Shown in pieces: positions 48,701 to 60,119 of a stretch of DNA of 64,000 nt (positions are counted from its first letter, which is position 1; every line of letters begins with the position of its first letter). The position numbers and the translations under genes are program-made. The DNA comes from Bryopsis sp. KO-2023 (Eukaryota; Chlorophyta; Ulvophyceae; Bryopsidales; Bryopsidaceae), in the NCBI GenBank assembly GCA_030272585.1, contig BSYQ01000003.1, positions 4,588,001-4,652,000 on the forward strand. Reading direction: 5' to 3'. Below the pieces are notes generated by a model. That model worked only from the letters and a program-made list of their open reading frames with translations. It did no database searches and was not told the DNA's origin.

Positions 48701-50256
48701 GAAAGAAACATGCAACATTTCACATCGGGTTGGAAAACTCACGACATTACGATGCAGCCCACCTGAACAATGAATCCATCGCCGCCAAGTAGTCTCTCTC
48801 CTTAATAGCCACCTCATGCCTCCATAAAAGCTGCCGGGGATGCTCGGCTTCCAGTGGTTTCAGCGTATCCATTTTCTGCAACACATCCGAATCGCACTCC
48901 ACCCCTCTGTCTACTTTCGACACCTGGTTGTTCAGAAACTTGTCCAAAGCGGGCGCCTCTTTCCTGCAACCTCCTAGCCCTGGCAGCGGAGCGGTGCTTG
49001 AGCCTTGGTGATTGAGTTCGGCCACATACTGGTTGACTTCAGCCGCCAGCCACGATAGATGTTCGTAATGCATTTCCTCAAACGTCACGTTGCAGTGACG
49101 GATGTACATTCCAAAGATGCTATCGGGACGCACCCCGACTCTAATAACACACCACACCATGAAATTCTGACGACGGATTCATATGCACCAACATTTTAAA
49201 ATTAAAAAATGAAATAAAATAAATATCTATGTATGGATAAAAAATAGCATGAAATCAAATTTGAAAATTTTGAAAAAAAAAGTGTGGCATGAAATTGAGC
49301 CAAGAGATTTTCACTGAACCCCATATCACCTCCTCTCCCTTCCTTCACCCAGCTACTGGATTCACATTTCTTGGCTAAAGACCCCCCCTCAAAACAACAC
49401 AAGCCAGTTATGTACCTGCTGTTTTCTTTCTCTTGCTCCTTTTCAAGGTAAGGCGGTCTCGGCTTCTTAGTCAGCAGTTGATGAAAATCTGCCATCACTC
49501 GCACCACACTGTCTGCAGTGGTGACCTTCTAAACTGACACAACACAACACATATCACCATGTTATCCTCTCAAGTCTCTTTCCTTTTCCATTAGCCCCAT
49601 CCCCTCCGGCAAAAAAAAATAAAATAAAATAAAATTGCACATTGCCAAAATTGCTCAAGAGATGACGGGGGATGCGGACAGGCAGCCAATGATCAAGACG
49701 TGCAAATCAATAATGGTAAAAAGGAGACTGCTCCAGATTGGGACACAAGAATTAACAATGTTATTATTTATTTATTTATTATTCATTTTATTTTCTATTT
49801 CTTGGGGGGGGGGGGGGGGTCTACCCACCAGGACACCATCTAGGTTGAGCCATGAAAATTCCCTGGTCTGAGTGCAGGCCGATCTCATGGAGTTTCAAAA
49901 ATCAAAATCATTTTGAATTAATAGAAGGTGAACCGAACCTTGAGCTCCAGCCATAGCCACTCTCCAACACCCCTTCCTTCGTCCTCCAAGCTCCGCTTTA
50001 GCCGCTCAATCAAGCCCGTAAAAGGTGGGTATTGGATATCGTCCTCCCCCTTTATCTGCTCCAAGAGGAACTCTGCCAACCGCCCGATGAAGCGCGGGGT
50101 GACTGGGAAAGGGAGAGGCGAGGTTTGGCCGGTGGCGTAAAGCCGGATCAAATAGCATAGCGAGAGGTGAGGAGGCCTGAGCCCCGAGAGAGAAGCCGTT
50201 TTCGTGGATGCCCGTACTGGATTGTCGTTTTCGGTGGCGTTCCCTCCCAACTCCAT
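45748..50256 (-). CDS. APC5: Anaphase-promoting complex subunit 5
   Basis: Ten exons (50256-49939, 49528-49416, 49140-48763, 48571-48421, 48262-47976, 47803-47548, 47375-47155, 47046-46990, 46895-46568, 46335-45748) join in phase to about 898 residues, close to plant APC5. The N-terminal domain has PPHLSLCYLIRLY. The mid region contains the family phrases VRPDSIFGMYIRHCNVTFEE, HEVAIKERDYLAAMDSLFR and YFDYHHASRCGGQG. The rest is TPR-like helical repeats (for example LLQTIRLNPDNFCVVHTLAA, HAEHAIGLIRSVQPLIESQG). APC5 is a platform subunit of the APC/C ubiquitin ligase that drives mitotic exit. The intron between the last two exons only fits in phase if it starts with GC (CTG|GCAAGT), a recognised minor donor class. 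The acidic C-terminus (EGDEDGE) is common in green relatives. Confidence 0.9.
49804..49819 (+). repeat. Poly-G run (16)
   Basis: A run of 16 G in the first large APC5 intron; on the coding strand it is a C-run. Confidence 0.9.
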
Positions 50257-50608
50257 CGGAAATTGACGTCCCAAAGCAAGCGCGCCTTCTTTCACCAAAA
50301 AGACGATTTTTGTGCTTGTATCGTACAAGCAATGTCACTCACTCATTCGTGAGATTCAACAGAGTGAGACCATGGAGCAGAAACTGACTTCTAGGAGTTG
50401 CGATCTGAGGCAATCGAAAGCCTTCCAGGAAAAGAGAAAAAAAAAGCGACCCAGATGCATGCAGGGGATGACATGCCGCATTCTTGATGTTTCATGAGAT
50501 GGACGTGTACTTAGCCTCCCAGTGTGGATTAAACGGGTTTGTTTACACAAGGTTCAATTGATACAACGACTGTATTACAATCCTAAAGCTTTCGAACTGC
50601 CATCCGTT
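50257..50608. other. Intergenic region upstream of APC5
   Basis: A 352-bp space between the 3' end of the unknown-protein gene and the APC5 start. The long frame continues open upstream of the APC5 ATG without another Met, so this is 5' UTR and promoter. No motif is recognised. Confidence 0.4.
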
Positions 50609-52079
50609 CTAGTTTTCTATGTGTCCTGAGAATCTGTAAGCAGTGGTTCGGTGGAGAATTTGGGGATATCGACTGAGACTGCTGCTGGCGTCGCTATCTC
50701 TTCTAGTTGAGCAATGAACAGTTCTGTGTAGCCGCCCACGTGCATCCCGTGCCCACAACTGATTGCTTTTAGGAATAGCCGGTCGATCCACGAGGTGCAA
50801 AATCCTGATCGACTTTGAAACTTTCTTGTGGACCGGGGGGACTTCAGCGAGCTCTTGGCGAGGAGAGATCGCACAAAGACGCCGCAAAACTCCAAAAATC
50901 GCCAGCAGACAACTCAGTGCAGCCACACCGATAGCGACAACCTGATAATTTTGCTCGATGAGTTCTAGCATGAAATGTTTAGTGTCTGATGTCTTGGTTG
51001 TGCGGCTGCGGCGCTTGGACTTGTTCCGCTTCCTCCGTTTGAAGTGTGGGTCTGCCTCCACCAAAATGCCCACCGCATCGACGCAGGACTCCTCAACGAA
51101 GTATGCGCTTATCATTCTCTCTGGATGTGCGCACCGTTCACCGTCTTTCGTGGCGCCCAGAAGCCGCCGCCGTGCCAAGGAGTCCGAGCGAGTGGTCCGC
51201 CAAGGGGCTGGACTGATCAAGCTCCATAAGAGCAAGAACGCGTCGTCCGGATCGAGCCACCTTCGCTCGAGCACTTGTAATCCAGAATGAGGCACGACGA
51301 CCCCCTCGCTCATCTTCACGTGCACGCCCTCCAGAACTCCTGGAACTTTAAAGAAACGTTGGGAATCTGTTGGGAAATGGTGGAATGGCAGATATGCCAT
51401 CTCGCCGACACGTTTTCCAAACAAAAAGTACCTTGAACAAGAACGGCCCTTTGCCACAAAACTGCGTGTGTGGAATTGTATTCTTGCAAGGACCTCACGA
51501 CCACCATTTCGCCATCCTTGCCGGACGATCTCCATGGAATCTTCAGCGAAAAAACTTTTGCCACACCCAGCGCAATTCCGCACATCTCTGTCCATCCATT
51601 GGCCTGCAAGGCGAAAAACCACGTCGCAGCCCCAATATGCAGCCGTGGGGGGACGGGAAACTGATAACAGCAAACTCCCATCTTTTTTACCTCTTTTCCT
51701 GACGATCCACTGTGAATCAAAACGCACGCAACGGTCCCTCCAGCCTGATCGGTTTGCGGCGCTATCTGGACGGTTCTACGCGAATCGAAGGCGGCCGCAT
51801 GCGCAACATACATATGTTGTGGTCTACCGAGAAAAACACAAAACGAAGAGGTGCAATCCGCTGCGCTTACCCACGCACGACGTGGACATCGTTGATGAAA
51901 GCGGCGGCGAAGGGAGCAGCGCAGAGCGTCCAGACAATCGGTAATCTCCACTTCCAAACAAGCTTTGAGCCTGGGGACAGAGCTTTGTTCACTACGTTGC
52001 TTGCGATCGCACAAATGCGAACTGGACAAATCAAACATGCTCTGGCTTTTCGTACCAGGGAACATTCGCTTCGAACCAA
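50609..52079 (-). CDS. Unknown protein with N- and C-terminal hydrophobic segments
   Basis: Four exons (52079-51871, 51823-51691, 51603-51432, 51345-50609) join in phase to about 416 residues. A basic N-terminus precedes a hydrophobic stretch (WRLPIVWTLCAAPFAAAF) that could be a signal or anchor. A soluble region follows with recognisable order but no family I know (CVLIHSGSSGKE, NGWTEMCGIALGVAKVFSL, GLQVLERRWLDPDDAFLLLW). Next come a strongly basic stretch (RRKRNKSKRRSR) and a second hydrophobic helix (VVAIGVAALSCLLAIFGVL), then about 80 residues rich in Arg and Ser. In the last 90 codons another frame is also open and reads more naturally, so the very end of the model could be wrong. The topology suggests an ER or organelle membrane protein with a folded domain between two anchors. 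I assign no function. Confidence 0.6.
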
Positions 52080-52826
52080 AAAAAAATGAAAGCTCGCAAC
52101 CTCAACAAGAGTACACTGTCAGTGGGAATAACTGGACAGTGTCTATCGTGGAAAAGAGACAGAAAACTTTAGCGCTGTGTCAGCTGTCACAGTTTCTGGA
52201 ATCGTTGTTGACACCCTGGCTTCCCTCAATCGGCCTTCTTTTGTGTTTTGTGTTTGCAATTCTCCTGCACAATGTAATTTATGTTTGTTTGTTTGGGTCT
52301 TGTGAATTCAAGACGCAGATTGTGAAACGATGTACATATTGGAATGAAAATGTGGAATCTGTCGAATTCACATTATTACTCTGTAAAAAAGGCGTCTCTG
52401 GTAGGAAGTGCCCAACTGAATTACTGCTTTCCACAAATCCTAATTTCTATCCACACAGGCTAGGGCCATGTTTAAATACATAACAATCGCTGCTGTCGGT
52501 GATAAAGCTGTCAGACAAGGAGGTGGAGGCTATTGTCATTTTGGGTTACGCCAAAAAGTACTGGGAAAAATGAATCTGAACCATGCAGGGAAGAAACTGG
52601 ACAGCAAGAAACACCACCCATGTTCTTTCCATTTTTTGTCCTATTGACAAATACAGTTCAAACGCATGCAAGGATCGCAGAAGGAATGCATCACAAGAAG
52701 AGTGGTCATTAAAACAGTATGTTGAACAACTGGAAATACCCCCTTGCCCACAATACCACACATGGACTGCTGACCAAACAAGAATAGATGCAAGAATGAG
52801 GTGAACGATGGAACAACATGGCACAT
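52080..52826. other. Intergenic region
   Basis: It separates two minus-strand genes and holds the promoter of the unknown-protein gene and the 3' end of the SRFR1-like gene. Short plus-strand frames show no domain. Confidence 0.4.
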
Positions 52827-55800
52827 CTAAATCCGAGGTGCATCGGGGCCGTTCAGAGCTTCGATTCTGTCTCGCATTGTGGCCAGAATCTCCGACACTC
52901 TCGGTACTTCCATCGGGTCTGGAAATTTGATGCCGGAATCCTCAGCCCCCTGTGACAGACATTCGCTTTCAGAAACTGTTGGGCACTTCATTCTTTCCAG
53001 GAAAATATCAGATTCTGTTGGGGGAGGTGGTGTCTGCTTTAGTGTAGTCGTCCAATGATGCGCATACATTTGTGCCCCTTGGATCACTTTAAAACTCTCC
53101 GCCTCTGGTTAAGGAATCAATCAAAAGGTTGCTTTTTATTGGTCAACTGTACTGGGAAGGTTTTTTTTCTTCCTTACTGAGTTGCATCTCGAGGCCTGAA
53201 TGGATTTTCCCCAAATTAACATCAGACGCCCCCAAGATCCTCCATTCAAAAAATGTCCCACACGGCCCCTCTCAGGTCGAAATGGCGTCACTCTACCTTT
53301 TTGGTGGCACCCCTCAAGTGCTGAGGCCGCCCCACATCCGGAACCATCCACTGGCACAATTCGTTTGCGAAAATGTTGGGGTGCTGCTCCAAGATTGCCT
53401 CCCAATCGATTTGGTAGTTTGGAGGGATCCCCCTGGTCACTGGCATTCCGGCGGCCCAAAACAGTGCCAGCAGAGTGGCATGCCCGGATGCTGCCGTGCC
53501 TCGAGCCAAAGGCATGAAATTGTACCAATAGTATACAAAGGTCAATATCGACCTGGCACTCAGCACTGGATCACCTGAAATAGAAGTCCCGGTACGGACA
53601 TGACAAAGGATTCAGCCAACTATTGCAGGGAGAGGTTGGACGGTAGTCTTCTTTTTCAAATTCTTTTTCATCCAAGGGAAAATCTTGCAGCCCACTTTTC
53701 CTCTCCACCCCCGAAACCCAAAATGCTGCCAGCCATGACGACAGCATGTGAAGTTTTTGTCTGGCTCGTTGGGGTTTGACAAAAAAAGGCATTTTAACCT
53801 GTAGGTTTCCAGGCGTCTGTCAGTTTGAAGGGAGTGGCCGTTTTTCAATGACTGCAACCCACCTGCCGAGAGGTTTGATATCACTTTTCCCCATGCCAAG
53901 GAAAGATCCGCCTCGAACAAATCCCATCGAGCTGGAGTGACAGGGGTTCTGATGGAAAATTCGTAGCCATCCGGCTGGTTCGGGACGTTCACAAGGGTCA
54001 ATCGCGTGCCCTCCATTTCGGCATCGGGTTGAGCCAAGCTCTGTATCGGCACCACCACCCATGCATCCTCCCTGAGCAAACACCTCCACTGAATCGCTTT
54101 TCATGACCATATCTGGGTTCCTCCAGAAAAGAAAGCAACAGAGATCAAAACACTTCAACAATCGAGAGTTGGTGCCGATTTTGCTTTCTCCAAAAATAAA
54201 TTTTGATATTGAAGTGTTGAGACGGGCCAGGGGATCCAGGCCGGCCGCCCTCCCTCCCTCTCGAAATTGTGAACTTACTTGATCACGGCATACATGTCTC
54301 CTGCCACCTTTGCGTTTCGGATCGCCTCTTGCTGTTGGGGGCTGTCCACCATGATGGCCTCGTTCTGGGCATTGAACGCCTTGCCACACTTTAGCAGGAT
54401 TTCCTTCTGTTTTTTGAAAGCCCTCTCGAAGTTCATGTAGTATCGAACGCATTTCGTCTGCCCGCTGAACATTGGCGTGTGGGATCCAAATCCAGCGGCG
54501 AATTCCGAAGGGGTCAGCAAGTCCACCCACACCACCTATTTCCCTCAAGAAACAAACGTAGATCCTGTCATTCAAATGTTGTGCTGGTGCCTGTGTGTGC
54601 GTCGTTTTTCCTTTTCGGCCAAAAACAATTCAGGAGAAAGGCCCCAAAAAAAATTGAATGGTTTGATACAAAAAGAAATGGAAAAAAGCGAGTGGGGGCA
54701 TGGCATCACTTGATCGTTGGGCTCCGATAGTTGCCTCCATTTTACGATGATGTCCATGGCATCCCTCCACCCAAACGGGTAGAATCCGCTTTTCTCTTTC
54801 CCCCCGCTGGCTCCGCTGGCATCCACCTAGCAAACGCAATGCACCCCCCAAAAACATTTCCCATCAGCATTCACCTTTTCACTTAAAACACAGAAGCTGA
54901 GAAAATAATGTTTCGAGAAAATCATTTCCATTGTTATTATTTTTTTTGAAATTGAAGTCATTTTTCACAAGGCCAAAAGGCCGAGTGCAGCCCGTTCACG
55001 GAAATGTGTTATAGGCTGACTCAGAAGTAAGCCACGTTTTCATCCCAATGTCCCTATCTCATTATTGCTATTATTATACGTATATTTTTTTCAAATGTGG
55101 AAAACAAACCCATCCACGATGCAAATAAATGATATGGCCCACCACTACTGTATATCCATGTATTTCTCCCTCCCCCACAGAGCAAAAAAAACTTTTCTCT
55201 GATGTGGAATTACATGATGGACCAGCTACCTGCAAACCCTGCTCCCCGTTTTTTCTAGCTTGGACATCAAGACGCACAGCTTGGGCCAATTCTATCACGG
55301 CCAATCCAGCAGCCCTTTGCTGACGTTTGTTGGGAAGAAAACCTTGGTGGTGGTTCTGCAAGAGGCTCCCGATTTGATCGGCCAGATTGATCAAAGCTTG
55401 AACAGAGTCACGAGGCGGGGGAGGGGGAGGGGCTGGCAGGCTCGCTGGAATCGGCTGCTGGAGCGTGTAGGATGAGATCAACCTGCTGGTTGGCCCCACT
55501 TTTTTGCACCACAATTCCTGTTGAATATGAAAAGGAAACGCGGCTTTTGAAAGATGCTATGAGCGTGGCCAGGTGAGCAGTCTCAGTTTTTCATGGACAA
55601 TCTCCCCAAAATTGAATCCACTTTTGAACGTGTGCAGCACTTTTATGGTTTCCTCACCCCACCCAACCCAAAAAAAGGGGAAAAAATAAACCCACCAGGG
55701 ATCTTCCCCAACAGAAAATACAAAAAGTGCCCAGGTGAGCAATCGTAACCACCAGCTGTATTTAAAACACAGCTTTTCCCTGGCCACGACAGCAGCAAGA

Positions 55801-58800
55801 CAGAATAAAAACCTTGTTACCTTGAAAACAGGGCTGATGTCTCGATCCAAGCAAAACGTGCTGATGGGGACATCCAGCTTGTGGCGTGCATAGAGCGCAA
55901 GCTCCTTTTGATAAAACGCCAGCACCACCAGTTGGTGTCGATCAAGGCCGTCCTCCGCAGTGATTCTCTTTTCGAACTCCAGACATCGCATGTAATCTTT
56001 CAGGGCTTCCTCATGGCGACCTGTGGCATGATAACATGCTGCCCTCAAGAAACAACACTCCAGGTCCTGTAAAAAAAACAAAACATGACAGATCCTCTGA
56101 TCCCCCTTTCCTCGAATGCATGCAGAAAGATCATTTCCAGAATAGGATCCCAGGCCTAATCGATTGAATGCTGCAAGCAATAATACTACCATTATCACAA
56201 TATTATTTTTTAATCTGTGTATGCTTATAATATGTAATTCTTTTTGTTATATTATAATTATAGTAGTGTATATATATTCTTATTACATTATAATCATATT
56301 GTTTATTTATTTTTATTCTTTTTTGGGGGGAAGGGGCAATTCTTGCCAAGAAAAGGTTGCTTTTTTTTCTTTTTTTTTTTTGGGGGGGGGGGGTAAGCAT
56401 GATGACTGGGTGTTTGAAATCGAACCTGGTCGTTTTCTTGCTGTGAAAGAGCTTCGTCCAAGAACTGAATGGCTTTTTTGTGCTGCCCCATGCCTTGATG
56501 CATGGAGGCCATCACTCTGTAGGCACCGATGTGTTTCGCCCCTCCTTTCCTTCTTTCAGCTTCCCGGCCCTTTCTGTAAGCTTGCTCCGCTTCTTTCACA
56601 AATCCAGCCTGAACAGAAAATACGAAATATCACCTAAATACTAAATGGCTATATCACCTCGTTGTGGATGGCCTTTGTTGAGCCAGTGTGCCTACTGTAA
56701 ATCAAATCCTTAACTAAAAAATAGAACATTGCCACGAGAAATTTTGGACATCGAAAAAACAAGGGGGGGGGGGGGGGGGGGGGGGGCAGACACCTCTTTC
56801 AAAGCTTGGCACATGTTGAACCATGACTCTTTGTGATTGGGATCGATCGCCAGAGCTTTCTTGTAGCTGGCCACTCCCTCTTGGATATCCCCCAGCGACG
56901 TTTTGCAAAGCCCCAACAAATTCCAGGCCTGCACGATTCCGTCATTCAGCTTGCTGACCTGCTCAAGCTCCACAACAGCCTTCCTACCAATCCAAACATT
57001 TCGATCAGCTCTTTTCGTTGTTTTTTTTCCAAAACCGGAGAGGGGTCGAGGGAAAAGCAAAACGATACAAGATCAACCTTGGCTAACTCCTCTTCTGAGG
57101 AAAGAAATGGAGTGGATAAATCCTGACTTGAATTTCGTACAGTTGGTTATAGTTGATGGTTTCTTGCTCAAGAATTGGGCTGGCCCCGAATGGCCATTTC
57201 AGGCTCCACGTACCTGAAATCTTTGAGCTTTTGCAAAACCATCGATTTTTCGATCATGGCCTCTGCTTTTTCCTTGGGCGTCTTCAGCAGATCTATACAT
57301 TTCTGCAGATCCTCCAGGGCGCCTTGGTTGTCCCCCAATGCACTCTTGGCTTGGCCACGCCTTTTCCATGTATCCGGATATTGAGGGAAAACATTGATGG
57401 CAGCGCTGAAATCTTGCACCGCGTCTGGAAACCAAACAAAAGCAAGCCAATGCATGGTGAAAACGTGTGGTTTACGGTTTAGGGTGCTACTGGTGCTGGC
57501 TGCTGGTAATTTGCATCCACGTCCCACATCGGCAAAAGAAAGCTGCAAGGATCCTGTTTGTTTTTTTAATTGTAGGGGTGTGTGCCCATGTCACTCATTT
57601 GGATACTGAGGCTTTCAGCCTCGATATAAAACCATTGAAAAATATGTAAATAAATACAATATAAAGTCAAAAATTTAAATTTTGCAGGACAACAGCCGTT
57701 CAGGTATGGTTGTCTCTCAAGAAAGGACTTGGAACAGAAAGTGGTGCAAAAAGGGTTCAGCTACCTTCCAGCTTCCTCATCAATGCCCTGGCTGTTCCCC
57801 GGGCGACCCACGCCCCCAATTCGCTCGGATGCTTTAAAATCACTTCGTTCAATATTTCCTCGGCCTCTTCACATTTCCCGGCATTCACCTAGCCCCGACC
57901 AAAAACACCATCACAGTTTCTCATCCAAAACTCAGCTTCCTGACACAGCAGCAACTCTGAGGGATCAGGGGATTAAACAAGAAGTCAGTTTTTTCTCGCA
58001 CCCAACGCCAATCCAAGAGCAGATATTAGGACTTGAAAAAGAAAACACCTTGCAGTGTGCTGGCCAAAAGTTGATACCTTTTCCACAGCGACTCCGACTG
58101 CCTCCTGAGGTTGCATGATTTTGACCAAATCCCTGGCTTTCGAAAAATCCGAGGTGCTGTTTTTAGATGTAGATGGTGGATCTTGCCCCCCCGAGCCAGT
58201 ACCTCCAGGGATCGGAGCATTGGAGTTCTTCGCTGCACCGCCCGCAGTCGGGTTTTTGATTTGGGCGTCCTTCAGCTATGCATAGAAAAAGAAAGTGGAT
58301 GATCATTGAAAATCCAATGAAATCCTTCCCTCGGCCGCTGGCCACAGACGAATTCGTGTCGAGCAATGGCTGATCTATGTTGATTTCAGTATCTCGTTTA
58401 GTGTTCGTAATTTGCCTACCCCAGCCAAGCAGCTTCCTGGATCGGCAAGAGCAGCTGAAATCGACCACACCACATCCCCATCATCCTCTACGCTGGCACC
58501 CTGCAGAGCTTTCCTCCATGATTTCTTGGCATGCTGCCGGATTTTTTTTTCGCAGCAGAAAGGAATTTTCAGCAAGATGGTCGATCATCAAGCAACCGTG
58601 GCTTTCCATCCATGCAATGAAAAAACTGGCACTTCTTTCTATATATGGGAAAGCACAGTACAACCCGGAAGCAAGGGCACGAAAATTCATACGCAACACT
58701 GCTTGGAGCACCATATCAAGGTTTTTTTGCTCACCTCCTCTTTCCCCAGCGCATATTGCACCTGGCCTCGCCGGAAATAAGTTTTGGTTGCAGAAGCACC

Positions 58801-59267
58801 AGCTTCCAAAGCTGCATCAAAATCCTGAACCCAACAAAAAAACCCAGGAGACCCTTACTAATACAGAAAAAACACCACAGGACATGCGGTCGCCGAAAAT
58901 CCACCCTTCAATACAATTCCCAGAATTCCTCGTCCCTAATTCAAACTTGATTTTGGAAAATTTATTGGGCATTGGATGGACCCTTGGTAATTCAACTAAA
59001 ATTCCTTTTTAACAAAAAGCACACCGGCAAGACGAATGGGCTGCAATTTAATTGACCTATAATATATTGGATCACCACCTTGAGTGCTTTTCTGTGGAGT
59101 TCCAATTTTTGATAGCAGAGGCCACGATTATAGTACAATTGCCGTAGATTCCGGTCTTTGGGATCCGTTCCTTCGTTGAGCTGGGATTTCAACAGGTTGT
59201 CCAACGCCTTCACCGCAGCCGAGAAATTCAGGGAGGAAAGAGCTGAAAGGTACTGTTCCTGAGCCAT
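52827..59267 (-). CDS. SRFR1/TTC13-like tetratricopeptide protein
   Basis: Fifteen exons (59267-59079, 58824-58735, 58533-58420, 58275-58078, 57888-57765, 57424-57214, 56983-56794, 56608-56426, 56066-55821, 55517-55230, 54826-54710, 54535-54279, 54071-53863, 53574-53297, 53102-52827) join in phase to about 989 residues. The N-terminal half is TPR repeats (LYYNRGLCYQKLELHRKALK, TYFRRGQVQYALGKEE, WKRRGQAKSALGDNQGALED, AWNLLGLCKTSLGDIQEGVA). The C-terminal half has the family-specific block: FGSHTPMFSGQTKCVRYY, EDAWVVVPIQS, RWDLFEADLSLAW, then YNFMPLARGTAASGHATLLA and a final PRVSEILATMRDRIEALN. This is the plan of plant SRFR1, a nuclear and microsomal negative regulator of effector-triggered immunity, and of animal TTC13. 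What it does in a unicellular alga is not known. A Pro-run linker lies in exon 10. Exon 7 is followed at once by a long C-tract intron. Confidence 0.9.
56763..56786 (+). repeat. Poly-G run (24); C24 seven bases after a 5' splice site
   Basis: The longest homopolymer in the window. On the SRFR1-like coding strand it is C24, starting seven bases inside the intron after exon 7 (donor GTGTCTG). Confidence 0.9.
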
Positions 59268-59487
59268 TCGTAATCGCCCCTGGCACTGACAGCGTTGACT
59301 TTCCAAGCAAAAACGCTTTGCTGTGGGTGATTTGGTGGAGGTTGGCGTGTTACACCCCACACATCCAGATCAGGAACTCTCATCAGGGGCTGGTTCATTC
59401 ATTTATTTTCCCTCGCAATTTGCCAAGGAGCAGAAGGCTCGATTCTTGCGTTCTTTTCCTGGCCAATCGGCATAACCCGAGCGATCC
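59268..59487. promoter_or_regulatory. 220-bp divergent promoter between SRFR1-like and bTHX genes
   Basis: Start codons face away from each other across 220 bp. Both 5' UTRs must lie here. No TATA box is evident. Confidence 0.6.
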
Positions 59488-60119
59488 ATGGTGTCGATTT
59501 TTCGTGGGGCGTTGCCTCTCAATTGGGTTGCCTCGTTGCAATTGAACGCAGCGATCGAATCCATCTCGGCATCTGCTGCCGGTTGGGATTCGTTTCTGTG
59601 GATGGGAAAAAGGGATAAGAGGACATGGAGGGGTAAGGTGCGTGCATGCATGCTTTTCTTCAGAAAAAATCCAGTTGATTGCATTTGGAAGGGAAAGCTG
59701 GGAGTGTGGATGAGCTGCACATTGCGGATTGAGTTGTCAAAAGAATATCTGTATCGAAATTTCAACCTCCAGCCAAATCCCTGTCCGTGATTTTCATCAA
59801 CCCACCAAGTGGCTGCACGAAAAGAGAACTGGAACGGGGGAGGATAAACGTTATTGGTTCGAATGGCATGTGGAAATTGAGAGAAGCATTGTTTGTGCGT
59901 CGTTAGATTTTCAAGGGAAGCAATGGAAAAATGAGATTGCATCCCACTAAGGAGAAGCTGTTCGGTGCACCTCCTCTCAGCAACGAGAAAATTCCCGTGC
60001 CTCCACCACCCCCACATCTAGCCACTCCCAAGAGGTTTCCCCCAGTGGAGCCAGGGCCAGCCATTCGATTTGACGTGCCCCCAGAGTTATATCAGGACCC
60101 ATACGAACATGAGAAGTGA
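59488..60119 (+). CDS. Organellar small-subunit ribosomal protein bTHX (S31-like)
   Basis: Two exons (59488-59637 and 59907-60119) join in phase 0 to about 120 residues. The junction rebuilds the bTHX signature: MGKRDKRTWRGK at the end of exon 1 continues directly into IFKGSNGKMR at the start of exon 2. This matches the bacterial Thx pattern GKGDxxTxRGKxxxGxxGxxR. The N-terminal 35 residues are hydrophobic and acid-poor, fitting mitochondrial (or plastid) import. After the signature comes a Pro-rich extension (KIPVPPPPPHLATPKRFPP) ending with a short acidic tail. Thx is a tiny basic protein buried in the 30S head; eukaryotic versions serve mitochondrial or plastid ribosomes. The gene is easy to miss because neither exon alone forms a striking frame. 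The donor (AAG|GTGCGT) is weaker than most here but is the only one that gives the signature. Confidence 0.82.
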
